Of a DNA stretch of 64,000 bases, positions 1 through 10,361 are shown piece by piece; the stretch's first letter is position 1, and every line of letters starts with the position of its first letter. The stretch is taken from positions 106,439,285 through 106,503,284 of the forward strand of contig NC_134827.1 in assembly GCF_004210375.1 (NCBI RefSeq), in the 5' to 3' direction. The notes under the pieces were generated by a model. That model saw only the letters and a program-made list of their open reading frames with translations, was not told the origin of the DNA and ran no database searches. The DNA comes from Tachypleus tridentatus (lineage: Eukaryota; Arthropoda; Merostomata; Xiphosura; Limulidae). A program made the translations under genes and the position numbers.

Positions 1-308
1 AGGTTCAGAAAAAAAGAAAGAGGTAACTGACCGGAAGCTGACCACATGTTTCAAAGGGGTTGTGTAACTGAGTGTTGGAATGTAGAGGGCGTGCTTAGAT
101 GTTTGAATATATAATTTCATATTATTTATTTTATTATTATTATTTATTATATTATTTTCGATATAGGTATAAAGGTGTTCCTTTGTATTGGCTTATTTTG
201 GGTTTAAGTTGTTGTATAAGTAAGGCTTCATAAATTTTGCGTTTGTTTATGTTTGTTTCTTTATTTAGTATTTTGGTGTCAGTTACCTCTCTCTTTCTTT
301 GTGAACCT
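1..308. repeat. foldback/MITE-like element with ~30-bp inverted ends
   Basis: The first 30 bases (starting AGGTTCAGAAAA) are an inverted match, about 27 of 30, to bases 279-308 (TCAGTTACCTCT...GAACCT). The ~248 bp between the arms is AT-rich and has no ORF. This is the structure of a foldback or MITE-type repeat. Because the left arm begins exactly at the window edge, the true end may lie outside. Confidence 0.6.
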
Positions 309-333
309 GACGATGACCGAAGAAGGTCGAAAC
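307..333 (+). other. hammerhead-like core motif (candidate)
   Basis: CTGACGA is followed by a 4-bp stem (GACC 315-318 with GGTC 325-328, loop GAAGAA) and then GAAAC. This resembles the CUGANGA / stem II / GAAA core of hammerhead ribozymes, which are known in Penelope-like and other retroelements. There is one extra U between the first core and stem II, and I cannot draw a convincing stem III, so activity is doubtful. Confidence 0.25.
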
Positions 334-350
334 GTTGTTCGCTCCTCTAC

Positions 351-860
351 ATAAAAAATTTTCTCTACCCAAACGAACCATTTTTACATATATAATTTTC
401 TCTACAAGTGGGTTTTCTCGACATCACTGATTAAAATAACAACCTACATCTCCAGGATGTATCTTTAATGTCTCAATATTTTCCGATTACAGCTTCGTAA
501 AGTTTCACTTTGAACTACGTTAGCGAGTTTGTATGTTATTGATAGTTCCCGACGAAGATGAAATAGCGAAACACTGAGCCATTAAAGATATGTTCTGAAA
601 ACATACGTCATAATTTTACTTCCATTAATAGAAACATGATGTCACGAAACAGAACATCTGAAAGATACTTCGATCCGATGGAATTATTTAATGTACACAA
701 ATTCGGCGCGAAACAGGCTATAATCGATTGCTGCATACGTGAGAAAAACCATAAATTTATTGAATATCATGTCCACGTGATAAAAGCTCGAAGCTGAAAC
801 CGTGTATCAGTTTGAAATTCGAATCAAGCAGTCAATCAGATTTGTTTATATGTTTGTTGA
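351..860. other. no recognised feature
   Basis: AT-rich single-copy-looking sequence without a coding signal. Bases 351-420 continue the sequence flanking the foldback repeat and may belong to the same dispersed element. Confidence 0.4.
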
Positions 861-1106
861 GGGCCTGTAGTGCCAATTTTTTATTGCACTCGACTCGCAA
901 TCTAAGGGTCGTGGGTTCGAATCCAGGTCCCATCAAACATGGTCGCCCTTTCAGCCGTGGTGGTGACGGTAAATCCCACTATTTGTTTGTAAAAGAGTAA
1001 CCCAAGCGTTGGTAGTGGGCGGAGATGACTAGCTGCCTTCTCTCTAGTCTTACACTGCTAAATAAGGGACAGTTAGTGCAGATAGCCCTCGTGTTGCTTT
1101 CAGAAA
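861..1106 (+). mobile_element. tRNA-derived SINE, family A, diverged
   Basis: Family A runs head (GGCCCGGCATGGCCAGGTGG, box A-like), box B (GGTTCGAATCC), body (CCCACTATTCGTTGGTAAAA) and tail (GATAGCCCTCGTGTAGCTTT). This copy has an intact box B near 915 but a mutated head, and it ends directly against the next copy. Confidence 0.85.
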
Positions 1107-1108
1107 AT

Positions 1109-1385
1109 GGCCCGGCATAGCCAAGCGTGTTAAGGCGTGCGACTCGTAATCTGAGGGTCGCATCCCCGTCGCGACAAACATGCTCGCCCTTTCAGCAGTA
1201 GGGGCATTATAAAGTTACGGTCAATCCCACTATTCGTTGGTAAAAGAGTAGCCCAAGAGTTGGCGGTGGGTGGTGATGACTAGCTGCCTTCCCTCTAGTC
1301 TTACACCACTAAATTAGGGACGGCTAGCACAGATAGCCCTCGAGTAGCTTTGTGCGAACTTTCAAAAAATCAAACAAAACAAACT
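1109..1385 (+). mobile_element. tRNA-derived SINE, family A
   Basis: Head to A-rich tail is present, with a short deletion across box B (GGGTCGCATCCCC). It lies head-to-tail with the copy ending at 1106, so one probably inserted at or near the tail of the other. Confidence 0.9.
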
Positions 1386-1408
1386 TTTAGCAAAATTTAA
1401 AAACAAAT

Positions 1409-1650
1409 TTGTTTATTGAATTTCTCGCAAAGCTACTCGAGAGCTATCTGCGCCAGTCGTCCCTAATTCTGAAGTGATAGAATAGAATGAAGGCAACTAG
1501 TCAATACTATCCACCTCCAACTTTTGGGCTACTGTACAACGAATAGTACAACGTAATATTATGACGCATCCCACGACTGTTACGGTAGCAGGATTCTAAA
1601 ACCACAGCCTGCAGACTTCGTGTGAATCGGTGCACAAGCCACCAGACCAC
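1409..1650 (-). mobile_element. tRNA-derived SINE, family A, strongly diverged
   Basis: The reverse-strand tail, body and a decayed head can be followed in order. Box B is barely recognisable, so this is an old copy. Confidence 0.7.
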
Positions 1651-1782
1651 AGTTAGTTTGGACAAAGAAACATCCTTCAAGTCACGAGCTAAGATCTGTC
1701 AGACAGATGAGGGGGGGGCATCTGTTTATTGAAATCATTTCCCACTCATGTTAACCCTTTGAATAAAAACAGCATTCAAACT

Positions 1783-1876
1783 CGCCCACGGCAGCTCAGC
1801 GGTAAGCCTCAGAACTTGCTAAAATTCGAGTTTCAATGCCCACGCCCATTGTGTAGCTTTACGCTCAACCACGTAC
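1783..1876 (+). mobile_element. short SINE, family B, diverged
   Basis: Family B is ~110 bp: CAGCGGTAAGTCT, then a CTAAAATC segment, a box B-like GGTTCGAT, and a tail (CAGATAGCCC...GTAGCTTTG). Here CAGCGGTAAGCCT, GCTAAAATTCGAGTTTC and CCATTGTGTAGCTTTACGC are recognisable in that order. Confidence 0.6.
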
Positions 1877-2245
1877 AACCATCTAGAATAGCTCGTTACT
1901 TAGGCAATTCAACAGGTCATATGAGAAAACTGTTGCTTGGAATAAACAAAACTGCGTTTGTTTGTTTGTTTCTAAGAAGTGAAAGCTGAGATACTGGCCA
2001 TACGAGTTCAGGTTTAAATACGTAAGATTACCGTAAAACTAATGTATCGTGTCCTAACCAAAGACCTGGGATCAAATTCTGTCCAATCTCAAGTTTCACT
2101 TCTTCAGGAGAACTCAAACTTTACAGGACGGAGTGACACACTTGTAAACTTAAATGTGTCACAAACGTAAACTTCCGTCCGATGAAGTCTGAAGTCTTTT
2201 CTGTGAAAATGTAAGCGTCTGATAAGTTACCTATTTTCTGTACAG
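1877..2245. other. upstream flank/intron of fibrinogen-related gene
   Basis: No coding similarity is seen. It ends in a good 3' splice site (polypyrimidine then CTGTACAG, 2239-2245), so at least its 3' part is probably intron. No signal-peptide exon could be identified between 1 and 2245. Confidence 0.45.
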
Positions 2246-3112
2246 AAAATCTCCATCGTCTACGTCATCACAGAAATATGAAGATGGAAGTTACCACGAT
2301 ACAACAATCCATAAAAGAAATGGTAAACAAACATGCAAAAATCCAAAGAGAGATCCTTTGTTTGAAGAGAAACTTCTCCAGTCTGAACTCGACTTTACAA
2401 GTTTTTGCACAAAATATTGATAGGATAGAAGACGAAAACACAAACAGAAGGGAACAAAAGTGTCCTCTGGTTCCACAGAATCAAGAATGTGAAGGGAAGA
2501 AGGAAAATATCGACCAAAAGTTCCAGGAAACCAAACCAGAACCTGAAAATGTTACACACATATTAACCACAGTCGATAAACTCAATTATTCAATCCTTAG
2601 GCTTTCTGAAGCTCTTGAGGTCATGGAAAACCAGTTCGATGAAAGCATCCGTGGTCTTCAAAAAGACGTCTCAAAATCTGACCTAACTATAGGTCAGTTA
2701 AGATCTTCTATCAAAGTCCTACGAGAAGATCAAAGTGATCACTATAAAGTCCTCAATACATTAAAAAAGAACTTTTCACTCTTAAAGACTCAAGCGAAAC
2801 GTTACGCATTTCTTTCTGTTCAAAATGATGTGCTCAACCAGTCTTTACAAGAGTGTAGAACCAACAATAAGGACATTTTACAAGGAGCGAGGGTAGAGAA
2901 CTTTGAGTACAGAGTAAAACCTGAAGCACAAATTACCGATTACCAGTCGAAACTAGATACGTTGTGTAAATCGTTTTCAACAGCTTGGGTAGAACAACAT
3001 GGAGAATTAAAACACCGAATCAGAAATATAAGGACAACAATGTTACAGATGAAGTCTAATTACTCTGGTCTAAAGAGTGATGTTTCAAAGTTTCTGAACT
3101 TATTGCCAAAAG
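2246..3112 (+). CDS. coiled-coil exon of fibrinogen-related gene
   Basis: The acceptor CTGTACAG precedes 2246 and the donor AG|GTATGT follows 3112. The encoded stretch has repeated Leu/Ile at heptad spacing, several Asn-X-Ser/Thr sites (for example NFS, NST, NYS) and no membrane segment. Such regions normally oligomerise fibrinogen-domain lectins. An in-frame Met at 2278 (MKMEVTTIQQ) could be used as a start, but it is not followed by a signal peptide. Confidence 0.75.
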
Positions 3113-4347
3113 GTATGTTACTAACTGTTACTGCTATAAATAAATTTGATACAAGACAGTTACAACACGTACGTATGATATATTAATTTGACATTTCAAT
3201 GATTGTAACGCGATACGACAAACGAAGACTGGTTAATGGTCTTTTAACCTGTTCAATGCCGTAGACGAGATAACTCGTCCCAGCCGATCGATAACACAGT
3301 GCCACGGACGAGTTAATTCGTTCTCAATAATACCTAACTTCAACGATAGATGTCAGCACCATACATGACCTACTTATAAATTATTTCACTTTCGATCCAA
3401 AATGGCGTCACGAAAAAAGTTACAAAATGAAGAAGCATTAGCGTAGTATTGTAGCAGCTGAAATACTTGGCAGTCAACAGGTTAATATCATGGTATTTCT
3501 ATACCAATATCTAAGGACTTTTGTTCGATGACCATTAACTGTCTTTATCAAATTTTACTTCTGTGTGTGTGTATTGCTATGTAGGAATGGTTTGAATATT
3601 TTAGTTTATTGAAGGGTTAGAACACCATTTAGATATTATTTAAATAAACATCAATAAATGTTTTTAAATTAGTTATATATACTACCATCTGTAATCACCA
3701 GCATTGTTTCCTTCACGTCTCTTTCAGACTGTTCCATGAAAGAGATGACAATGTTACCAGCACAGTATAAGAGCGGTGTTTATTTGATCCGTCCTCAGGG
3801 TACAGAGTCCGTCACTTCTGTATACTGTGACATGGACACTGCTGGTGGTTTTTGGACTGTAATCCAACGCAGGGTAGACGGATCGCAGGATTTCTATCGT
3901 TCCTGGAAGGAATACAAATGGGGATTTGGTGAGATAGGAGGAGAATACTGGTTAGGCAATGATGCAATCCACCAGATTACTGCTTCGGACAATTGCACTC
4001 TAAGAGTCGACATGTGGGACACCTTTGGTAACTACAGGTATGCCGAATACGACGTGTTTTACGTTGCAAACGAAACTGATAATTACCGTTTGCTGATTGG
4101 TGGTTACCATGGAAACGCTACTGACGCGATGGGGAATCACAACACGATGCCTTTCAGTACCAAAGACCGCGATAACGACGCCAGTACCACGCACTGCGCA
4201 GTGTACTATTCCAGCGGTTGGTGGTACAACAACTGTCAATACGTCAACATTAACGGCAGGTTCAATATTGGACTCACGTGGTATGACACTGACAAGCACG
4301 AGTGGGTGCAGCTCACCAAAGTCGAGATGAAACTGAGACATTTTTAA
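2246..4347 (+). CDS. fibrinogen-related protein: coiled coil plus fibrinogen C-terminal domain (5' partial)
   Basis: Likely a secreted pattern-recognition lectin or angiopoietin/ficolin-like protein. Two exons join: 2246-3112 and 3728-4347. Both introns are phase 1, and the 615-bp intron is GT(3113)...AG(3727). The split codon makes GAC, giving the Asp-Cys that opens fibrinogen domains. The first exon encodes ~280 residues rich in Leu/Lys/Glu/Gln with heptad spacing, a predicted coiled coil. The second encodes the whole domain: SGVYLIRPQG, YCDMDTAGGFWTVIQRR, the calcium loop DRDND, then HCAVYYSSGWWYNNC and NGRF. Stop TAA is at 4345-4347. The exon is open upstream of the Met at 2278 as far as the acceptor, so a signal-peptide exon is expected further 5' but was not found. 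The architecture recalls angiopoietins; tachylectin-5 proteins lack such a long coiled coil. Exact orthology is unknown. Confidence 0.85.
3244..3485. mobile_element. piggyBac-like MITE, copy 1
   Basis: TTAA (3244-3247) and TTAA (3482-3485) flank a 234-bp element whose ends are imperfect inverted repeats (CCTGTTCAATGCC at left; the complement of GGCAGTCAACAGG at right). A subterminal palindrome GACGAGATAACTCGTC follows. TTAA target sites with CC-starting ends are the hallmark of piggyBac-type elements. It lies inside the intron of the fibrinogen-related gene, and a second copy is at 28551-28798. Confidence 0.75.
3728..4347 (+). CDS. fibrinogen C-terminal domain exon
   Basis: One exon carries the complete ~206-residue domain. 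The four family cysteines are present (DCS; YCDM; HCAVYY; NNCQ). A fifth lies in DNCTL, which is also an N-glycosylation sequon. Calcium-site acidic residues (DRDND) and the aromatic cluster SGWWYNNCQY, which forms the acetyl-group binding pocket in ficolin/tachylectin relatives, are intact. The domain therefore looks functional. Confidence 0.9.
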
Positions 4348-4467
4348 ACAAACTACCAATACAAATAGAACATCTGACTTTTGGCTAAAAGTTAGGCTTA
4401 ATGAAAAAGATTTTCACTTTTCGTACTAATTATTTAATTAGTTATAAATAATTGAAGAAAATATTTG

Positions 4468-4473
4468 AATAAA
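4468..4473 (+). promoter_or_regulatory. poly(A) signal AATAAA
   Basis: AATAAA lies 121 bases past the TAA stop of the fibrinogen-related gene, a plausible 3' end signal. It is chosen by position only. Confidence 0.5.
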
Positions 4474-4777
4474 TGAATCTTCAGAGAACCTAGTCTGACT
4501 GGAACCTAGTGGTGAACAGTGTTTCCATCTCTAAGCTGAAGTGTTTTCCATACAAGCCTCCATATATGTATATATCCAGGGACACTGAGAGGTCAGTACT
4601 TGCGCCACCTACCTTTCGTAAAGCATCCTAAATAATAATAATAAAAAGAGGCAGAGAGGGTAGAGAAAATAGTCGTTATTTTTGGCGCGCAAAGCTTACA
4701 AAAGACAACTATGTGTGTTCTGTCCACCATGGTAAACCGAACTCCAGGATTTAGCGTTGCATGTCCGTCAGGTAGGT
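4474..4777. other. 3' flank of the fibrinogen-related gene, nothing recognised
   Basis: No coding or repeat similarity is seen between the poly(A) signal and the next SINE. Confidence 0.4.
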
Positions 4778-5053
4778 GGCCCGCCATGGCCAGGTAGTTA
4801 AAGCGCGCGACTCGTAATCCGAGGATCGCGGGTTCGAATCCCCATCATACCAAACATGTTCGCCCTTTCAGTCGTGGGAGCGTTATAATATTACGGTCAA
4901 TCCCACTATTCGTTGGTAAAAGAGTAGCCCAAGAGTTGGCGGTGGACGGTAATGGCTAGCTGCATTCCCTCTAGTTTTACACTGCAAAATTAGGGACGGC
5001 TAGCGCAGATAGTCCTCGTGTAGCTTTGCGTGAAATTCAAAAATCAAAACAAA
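4778..5053 (+). mobile_element. tRNA-derived SINE, family A, full length
   Basis: Complete from GGCCCGCCATGGCCAGG to an A-rich tail with AAAC units. Box B GGGTTCGAATCCCC is intact, so this is a relatively young copy. Confidence 0.92.
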
Positions 5054-5281
5054 CCGTAAGCTAGCCGCTAACTCACTAGGGGACAGAGAGAGTAATAGAT
5101 ACTGGTAATTATTGTTTGTTTGTTTGTTTTATATAGATGTCAAAATCTTGGTAAACTCTTTATTTTTAAAACTAGTTGTGCCCGACGTTATGCCTACTTA
5201 CAAGTATTAAATTTCCGTCTCATTTTAATATTATTATGATTAAGGCATCTCCGAAATGCTCTTCAGTCACGAAAATTGTTT
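5054..5281. other. inter-SINE spacer
   Basis: AT-rich spacer with a short GTTT run near 5114-5128. No other feature is seen. Confidence 0.4.
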
Positions 5282-5557
5282 GCTTGTTTGTTTTTGAATT
5301 TCGCACAAAGCTACTCGAGGGCTATCTGTGCTAGCCGTCCCTATTTTAGCAGTGTAAGAGTAGAGGGAAAGCAGCTAGTCATCACCACCCACCGCCAACA
5401 CTTGGGCTACTCTTTTACCAATGATTAGTGGGATTGACCGTCACATTATCACGCCCCCACGGCTGGGAGGGCGAGCATGTTTGGCGCGACGGGAATGCGA
5501 ACCCGCGACCCTCAGATTACGAGTCGCACGCCTTAACACGCTTGGCCATGCCGGGCC
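5282..5557 (-). mobile_element. tRNA-derived SINE, family A, full length
   Basis: Reverse-strand copy with complete tail, body, box B and head (ending GGCCATGCCGGGCC on the plus strand). The head carries the CCAAGCGTGTTAAGG variant rather than CCAGGTGGTTAAGG. Confidence 0.92.
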
Positions 5558-5729
5558 TGTCACGAAAATAACAACAATTATTGTAGATGGAACTTGGATA
5601 TTAGTTCACGTTTTTACACGTTCCTTGTTTTGGTTAATATTGTTCATCAGTTTCTGCTCTTACGAAAATCAAATGTCAGGTTTGCTTCCATAAATAATGA
5701 CGTTTAGTTATGACATTCGAAACTATTCA

Positions 5730-6010
5730 GGCCGGTATGGCCAGGTGGTTAAGGTGCTCGACTCGTAATCCAATGGTCGCGCGTTCGAATCCCTGCCACA
5801 TCAAACATGCTCGCCCTTTCAGCTGTGGAGGTGTTATAATTTTACGGTAAATCTCACTATTCGTTGGTAAAAGAGTAACTCGTGAATTGGCGGTGGGTGA
5901 TAAAGACCAGCTGCCTTTCCTCCAGTCTCACACTGCTACATTAGGGACGGCTTGCGCAGATAGCCCTCTTGTAGCGTTGCACGAAATTAAAAGAAAGAAA
6001 CAAACAAACA
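5730..6010 (+). mobile_element. tRNA-derived SINE, family A
   Basis: Full-length copy with moderate divergence in the body (GAGTAACTCGTGAATTGG) and a tail of GAAA/CAAAC units. Confidence 0.9.
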
Positions 6011-6440
6011 TCTTGGCCATAGGAGGGTGAAAAACAGGACATAGACAGTTGTTTTTTTAACCTATCCTCTGTTCGTTCATGTTTTTTTTACAATCTATCT
6101 TATACAAATAAATTACAGCAATTATCAAACTTAAATAGTCACCCGAAATTTCTTAGTTAAAGCCAGATTTGTAAATTTAAGAATTTCAATTGTTTTCGTA
6201 AAGTTTTCAGCCAAATTACTGCAGACGAATCGTTTTTGTTGTAAACTGATAACAATAACACGTTCCTATTGGCTGAAATCTAGTTTACGTCACCCACCGT
6301 CTCGTTGCAGTCAACCCACCCTTTATCCGTGGTCTCTGTTAAACTATGGCAGTCACTTAATATTAATCAGTTAAAAAATGTAAAGAAAAACATAGTTCAT
6401 CAGTTGTTGTTTTTTTTCTTCTTCTTCTTTGTTTGTTTTG
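6011..6440. other. no recognised feature
   Basis: AT-rich sequence with a CTT-rich pyrimidine tract at ~6408-6430. Confidence 0.4.
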
Positions 6441-6665
6441 TTTCTCTTTCTTCCCAGCTACTTCCGGCCACGGTGTGGGTAGATTATTCGGCGCCCAGGC
6501 CGTGAAAGTGGGTTTTTTCGGGGTACTCCCGTTTCCCCCCACAGCAAAATCTCTGGCATCGGACCTGTAGGTCCCAGCCTCATTCTGAAAAGGGCCGTTT
6601 ACCCAGTCAAGGGTATCTAATCAATCACAGTAAATTTCAAAAATCAATTCGCTAGCCGCCAGTGT
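6441..6665 (-). repeat. GC-richer block resembling a dispersed repeat
   Basis: This block is clearly richer in G+C than its flanks. On the minus strand it contains GGGGGGAAACGGGAGTACCC followed by GAAAAAACCCAC, a wording I associate with a dispersed non-coding repeat seen in many invertebrates. No second copy is in the window, so the call is weak. Confidence 0.3.
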
Positions 6666-7199
6666 ACTCCGTCCTCGAGCCAAGGTATGGCTCACTTCAC
6701 TTTCGCTGCTTTCGTCCAATTCTCCCGTCCTTCCTCTCACTCACAAATACACCACTCCATTTTTTGAAATGTTAAAAATAAAGTAAAAAATCCACAGATA
6801 TTTTAAAACATTTCTCATGTAACGGGACGAAGAGGAACTACAAAGTTCCTGAACACCCCAGTTGGAGAGGGAACTCTTCTGATTTCTCTCTCTCTAAACT
6901 AAACCCCTGCCACGTCAGTTTGCGTTTGCGAATGTAAAGAAATATTACCCTTATTTAAAAATTCGATCCGATATATGATAAAGTGTTATTGTATATTACA
7001 TTTGACTTTTTTTTTAAACCACAGCAAAAAAATTAATTTATTTTCAATTAAACTAAACAATTACAAGCTTAATCGATATACGACTGATCGGACTTTAAAA
7101 TATTTCGTAAGACTTGCAGTGGAATCAAAGCTGACAACTTGGTTTAATTTTGAGCCAACTGACCAGAAGAAAGGAAGCTGGCCAACAATCTTACGTTAA
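6666..7199. other. no recognised feature
   Basis: AT-rich non-coding sequence with no repeat match found inside the window. Confidence 0.4.
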
Positions 7200-7349
7200 C
7201 GCCAACTGTTTGGCTACTATACATGAATAATAGTTTGTATATGTCACTCTTTTTATGCACCCACGACTTCAAAGTGTTGAGCGCGTCTTGTCGATAACAG
7301 GACTTTCGGATTCGTATTTCGGTACGCTAACCACTTGGCCACGCCCGGC
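7200..7349 (-). mobile_element. SINE family A, 3'-truncated relic
   Basis: Only a decayed body and head (ending CACTTGGCCACGCCCGGC on the plus strand) are left. Box B is mutated. Confidence 0.55.
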
Positions 7350-7654
7350 TCAATTTTGATGGGAAATTCTAAGAGTACCATTTTTAATGCAAAAACAATG
7401 ATAGAGGATGAACTTTAACTTTGCTACAGAAGACCTCAGTGGGTGGTTCTTTGTTGCAAAAGTAAATAATTTTCTCTGTCTCTCTTCGTTTATTTATTTA
7501 TTTTTGTACAACATGTGACGTTTGTTTTGAGCTATTTTAAGTGCTAGGGTTAGTGGTGTTAGCGAGCCGGATTTGATTCCAAGAGATACACCAACATATT
7601 GAGTGTGTTTTCAGAGTCTTAAGTAACCTCTCACAGACCATTTAGTGGATGACT

Positions 7655-7834
7655 GGTTAGTCAACATTACCCACCACTAACTCCTGGGCTACTATTCACC
7701 AACGAATAATTAAATTGACCATAAAGTTATAATGTCCCAACGGCTGAAGGGTCAAACATGTTTGGTGACGTGATTCGAACCCACGGCCCACAGATTGTGA
7801 GTCAAATGTCCTAACCACCAAGCCACGCCAGGCC
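7655..7834 (-). mobile_element. SINE family A, 3'-truncated relic
   Basis: The body (CCCACCACTAACTCCTGGGCTAC) through box B (GATTCGAACCC) and head is present; the LINE-like tail is missing. Confidence 0.7.
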
Positions 7835-8195
7835 CACTAAAGCAAACGAGATATTCAGTTCGTGTTTTATACGGGTCTTATTTCACGTCACTGGAAATTA
7901 ATTAATTATTGGAAAGTATTTAAATTATTATTTTGTTGAGGGAGGTATACATAACATCACCAATCTCACAAGTTTTCCACTATCTTTTAACATCGTTATC
8001 AGTTAACTTTATTTTAGCTTTTTAACATTATGATTGTAATAGATGCGTGTACAAAGCATGATCAAAACGATTATGTACAGAAATCAAAACACCTTTTTGT
8101 TTTGTTTTTAAGTTTCGTTATATTATTTTCTTTAACCACCAATGAAAACGTTTACGCCGTATAATTTCGTTAACAACTGCCTACGTTTACACAGG
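7835..8195. other. no recognised feature
   Basis: AT-rich spacer without a coding or repeat signal. Confidence 0.4.
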
Positions 8196-8301
8196 AAGGA
8201 CAGCAGTAAACTTATGATCTTACATCGCTAAAATTCTGGATTCGATTCCTCATGATGTAAGCAACAGATAGTCCACTGTTTGTTTGCTCTAAAGCAAACA
8301 A
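8196..8301 (+). mobile_element. short SINE, family B, diverged
   Basis: The order CAGCAGTAAACTTATG, CGCTAAAATTCTGGATTCGATTCC, ACAGATAGTCCACTG matches the family B head, box B and tail. Confidence 0.55.
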
Positions 8302-8443
8302 ACATTTGGATACAAATGAGAAGTGACAATTCATACAAAGAAATCCAAAACAGTTCGCTGTTTTTGGAGTGAACACTTGGATACAAACCAGAAGTGACAA
8401 TTCATACAAAGAAATCCAAAACAGCTCGCTGTTTTTGAAGCGA
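8302..8443. repeat. 71-bp tandem duplication
   Basis: Two copies with a 71-bp period share CAATTCATACAAAGAAATCC and the following AAAACAG(T/C)TCGCTGTTTTT. The second copy begins at 8373 and differs at only a few positions. Confidence 0.8.
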
Positions 8444-10135
8444 TGGACTAAGGAGAAGGCAGGTAATCGAAACCACCTGGCACAAATTCTTGTTTTTTGT
8501 GGTAACTAGACGCGAACAATGGACGGTTAGATCCGGTATACTACACACCAGATAACACTCGGCCCGAAGTAATAAGTTTTTTTTGTTTCATTAGAATAGG
8601 TACATCATGACCAAATAAGGTGTTTTTTAACTTTTCAGTAATTTTTTATATTTTAATGGTTATTATATTTATTGTTTTTAACCACTATTTTTAAAGTACG
8701 TTTCAAACTGTCTGTAATAAACTTGACTTCATATGTATTATTTGAATTTTTAAATAAATTTTATTTCGCTTGTGAAATTCTAAAATGTAAATGAAAAAAC
8801 ACTGATAAAAACGTTTTGATGGACTAATGTCCAGATCCCAGACAAAAAACGAAACATAAACTACTAATTGTCCAAATTCATATATGCATGTCTTTATACC
8901 TTGTAAAAAAAGTTTTGAGTATTGAATTATATTTGAACTTGGGAACAACCAATATGAACATTTTAAAAATTGTAAATTTAATATTTTTTATAATGTAACT
9001 GAAATTCGTTATTTTTCTAACTTGTATGATTTTTATCATTTTGTAAAGAAGAAAAATGTATTCTTTTTGGTAAAAATATTATGTCCCGTATTCAAGAACG
9101 CGAGGCCTAATGCGAGCTACCGTGCAAGAGATAGGTTTTCATATAGCGTTTTTTCCGGTTACATCCTATTGATTTTCCCATAAGTGAGTTCCGTTATCGA
9201 ACTTATACATAAACACCATAATTCAAAATGTGTACAATAAGGTGGTGGGGTAAATATTAGAGTTATGGACCTACCTTTACTACCACTAGCACTAGAACCA
9301 TGAGTGCACTACCTGGTGCTAACTAAAAACTACGATTATCAGTTGAACTATACCAACCATGGATAATAACGTCTGTTTTGTACAGTTTATTAATTAATAC
9401 ACTGTCTATAAATAACTTAATAATACACATAAGTTAACATGTATGTTATCGGAATTTTTTTACTCACATTGCTATTAGTTGCAGGCCTAGCTTACTGTAT
9501 TCGCTAAAGCATAAATATCCTTACCCGATGTCATGCTCATAGATGTAAGTCATAGCTTTCCAACGAACATAATATAACAAGAAACGTTATTAGGAACGAA
9601 AAGGAAGTCATTAAAAACTATGGGCAAAATTCTGGCCTATAACTTTTCACAAATTATTGCAGAAATTCCTGTTTAGTTTGTTAAGTTTTCGTGACAAAAC
9701 CAAATTACATTTTTTTCTTCAAAAGGGCGTACTGTAATATTCTCGATCACAGAAAGTTACGGTTAAAAATTCCTTTTACTGACGATTTTTAGCTTTATGG
9801 TTTATTTTTAAGCTAAATCATTCAATTCACGGAAGTTAAAATGAAATAACTATAAACGCAAGTTCAGTAAATAAATTAACAGTTGAAAAAAAACAACAAC
9901 AGAAAACCAAAACGAAAACGGAGCTAACCGAAAGTGTTGAAATTTAATTGTTATAAAGGAATATGAATTTAGAACCCAGCAGAAGACGTAAAATTAAATC
10001 TAGAAATGCAATATTTGTAATTCACACACTCGGACAAATGAAAGTTTGAATATTTTTTTATTTTTATTCATGAAATGAACTAGATAAGCAATACATAAAA
10101 TATAATTTTTATAAAATGGTTTAAGAAAATATTGT
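8444..10135. other. no recognised feature (1.7 kb)
   Basis: Very AT-rich sequence without a recognisable gene, SINE or satellite. Bases ~9090-9215 are less AT-rich and could be an old mobile-element fragment, but nothing can be named. Confidence 0.4.
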
Positions 10136-10361
10136 TGCAGTCTGGCAATGTACGATGTTTAGGTCGCAAGATCGAAATCCTTTACCTAACATGTTCAGCT
10201 TTGAATACATAGGGGGCGTATAATATCACGGCGAATCCCACTATTCGTTGGTAAAGTTTGGTCCAAGAATTGACAGTTGGTATTGTTAACTAGCTCTCTA
10301 TGAGATCAAAATTAGGGACAACTAGCGCAGGTAGTCCTCTAGTATCATTGCGCGAAATTTA
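10136..10361 (+). mobile_element. SINE family A, old copy
   Basis: Body CCCACTATTCGTTGGTAAA and tail CTAGCGCAGGTAGTCCTC are clear. The head and box B (GATCGAAATCC) are heavily mutated. Confidence 0.7.

Noticed and set aside
1729-1989. 86-codon ORF as missing 5' exon of the fibrinogen-related gene
   Set aside because: It has no signal peptide and overlaps a family B SINE.
4000-4359. 119-codon minus-strand ORF over the fibrinogen exon
   Set aside because: Shadow of the conserved plus-strand fibrinogen domain, as is the 77-codon ORF at 4097-4330.
4778-4860. tRNA genes at SINE heads (also at 5730, 12916, 22000, 43174, 47341 and others)
   Set aside because: Box A and B are present, but each is the start of a ~270-bp SINE copy and the heads do not form a clean cloverleaf.
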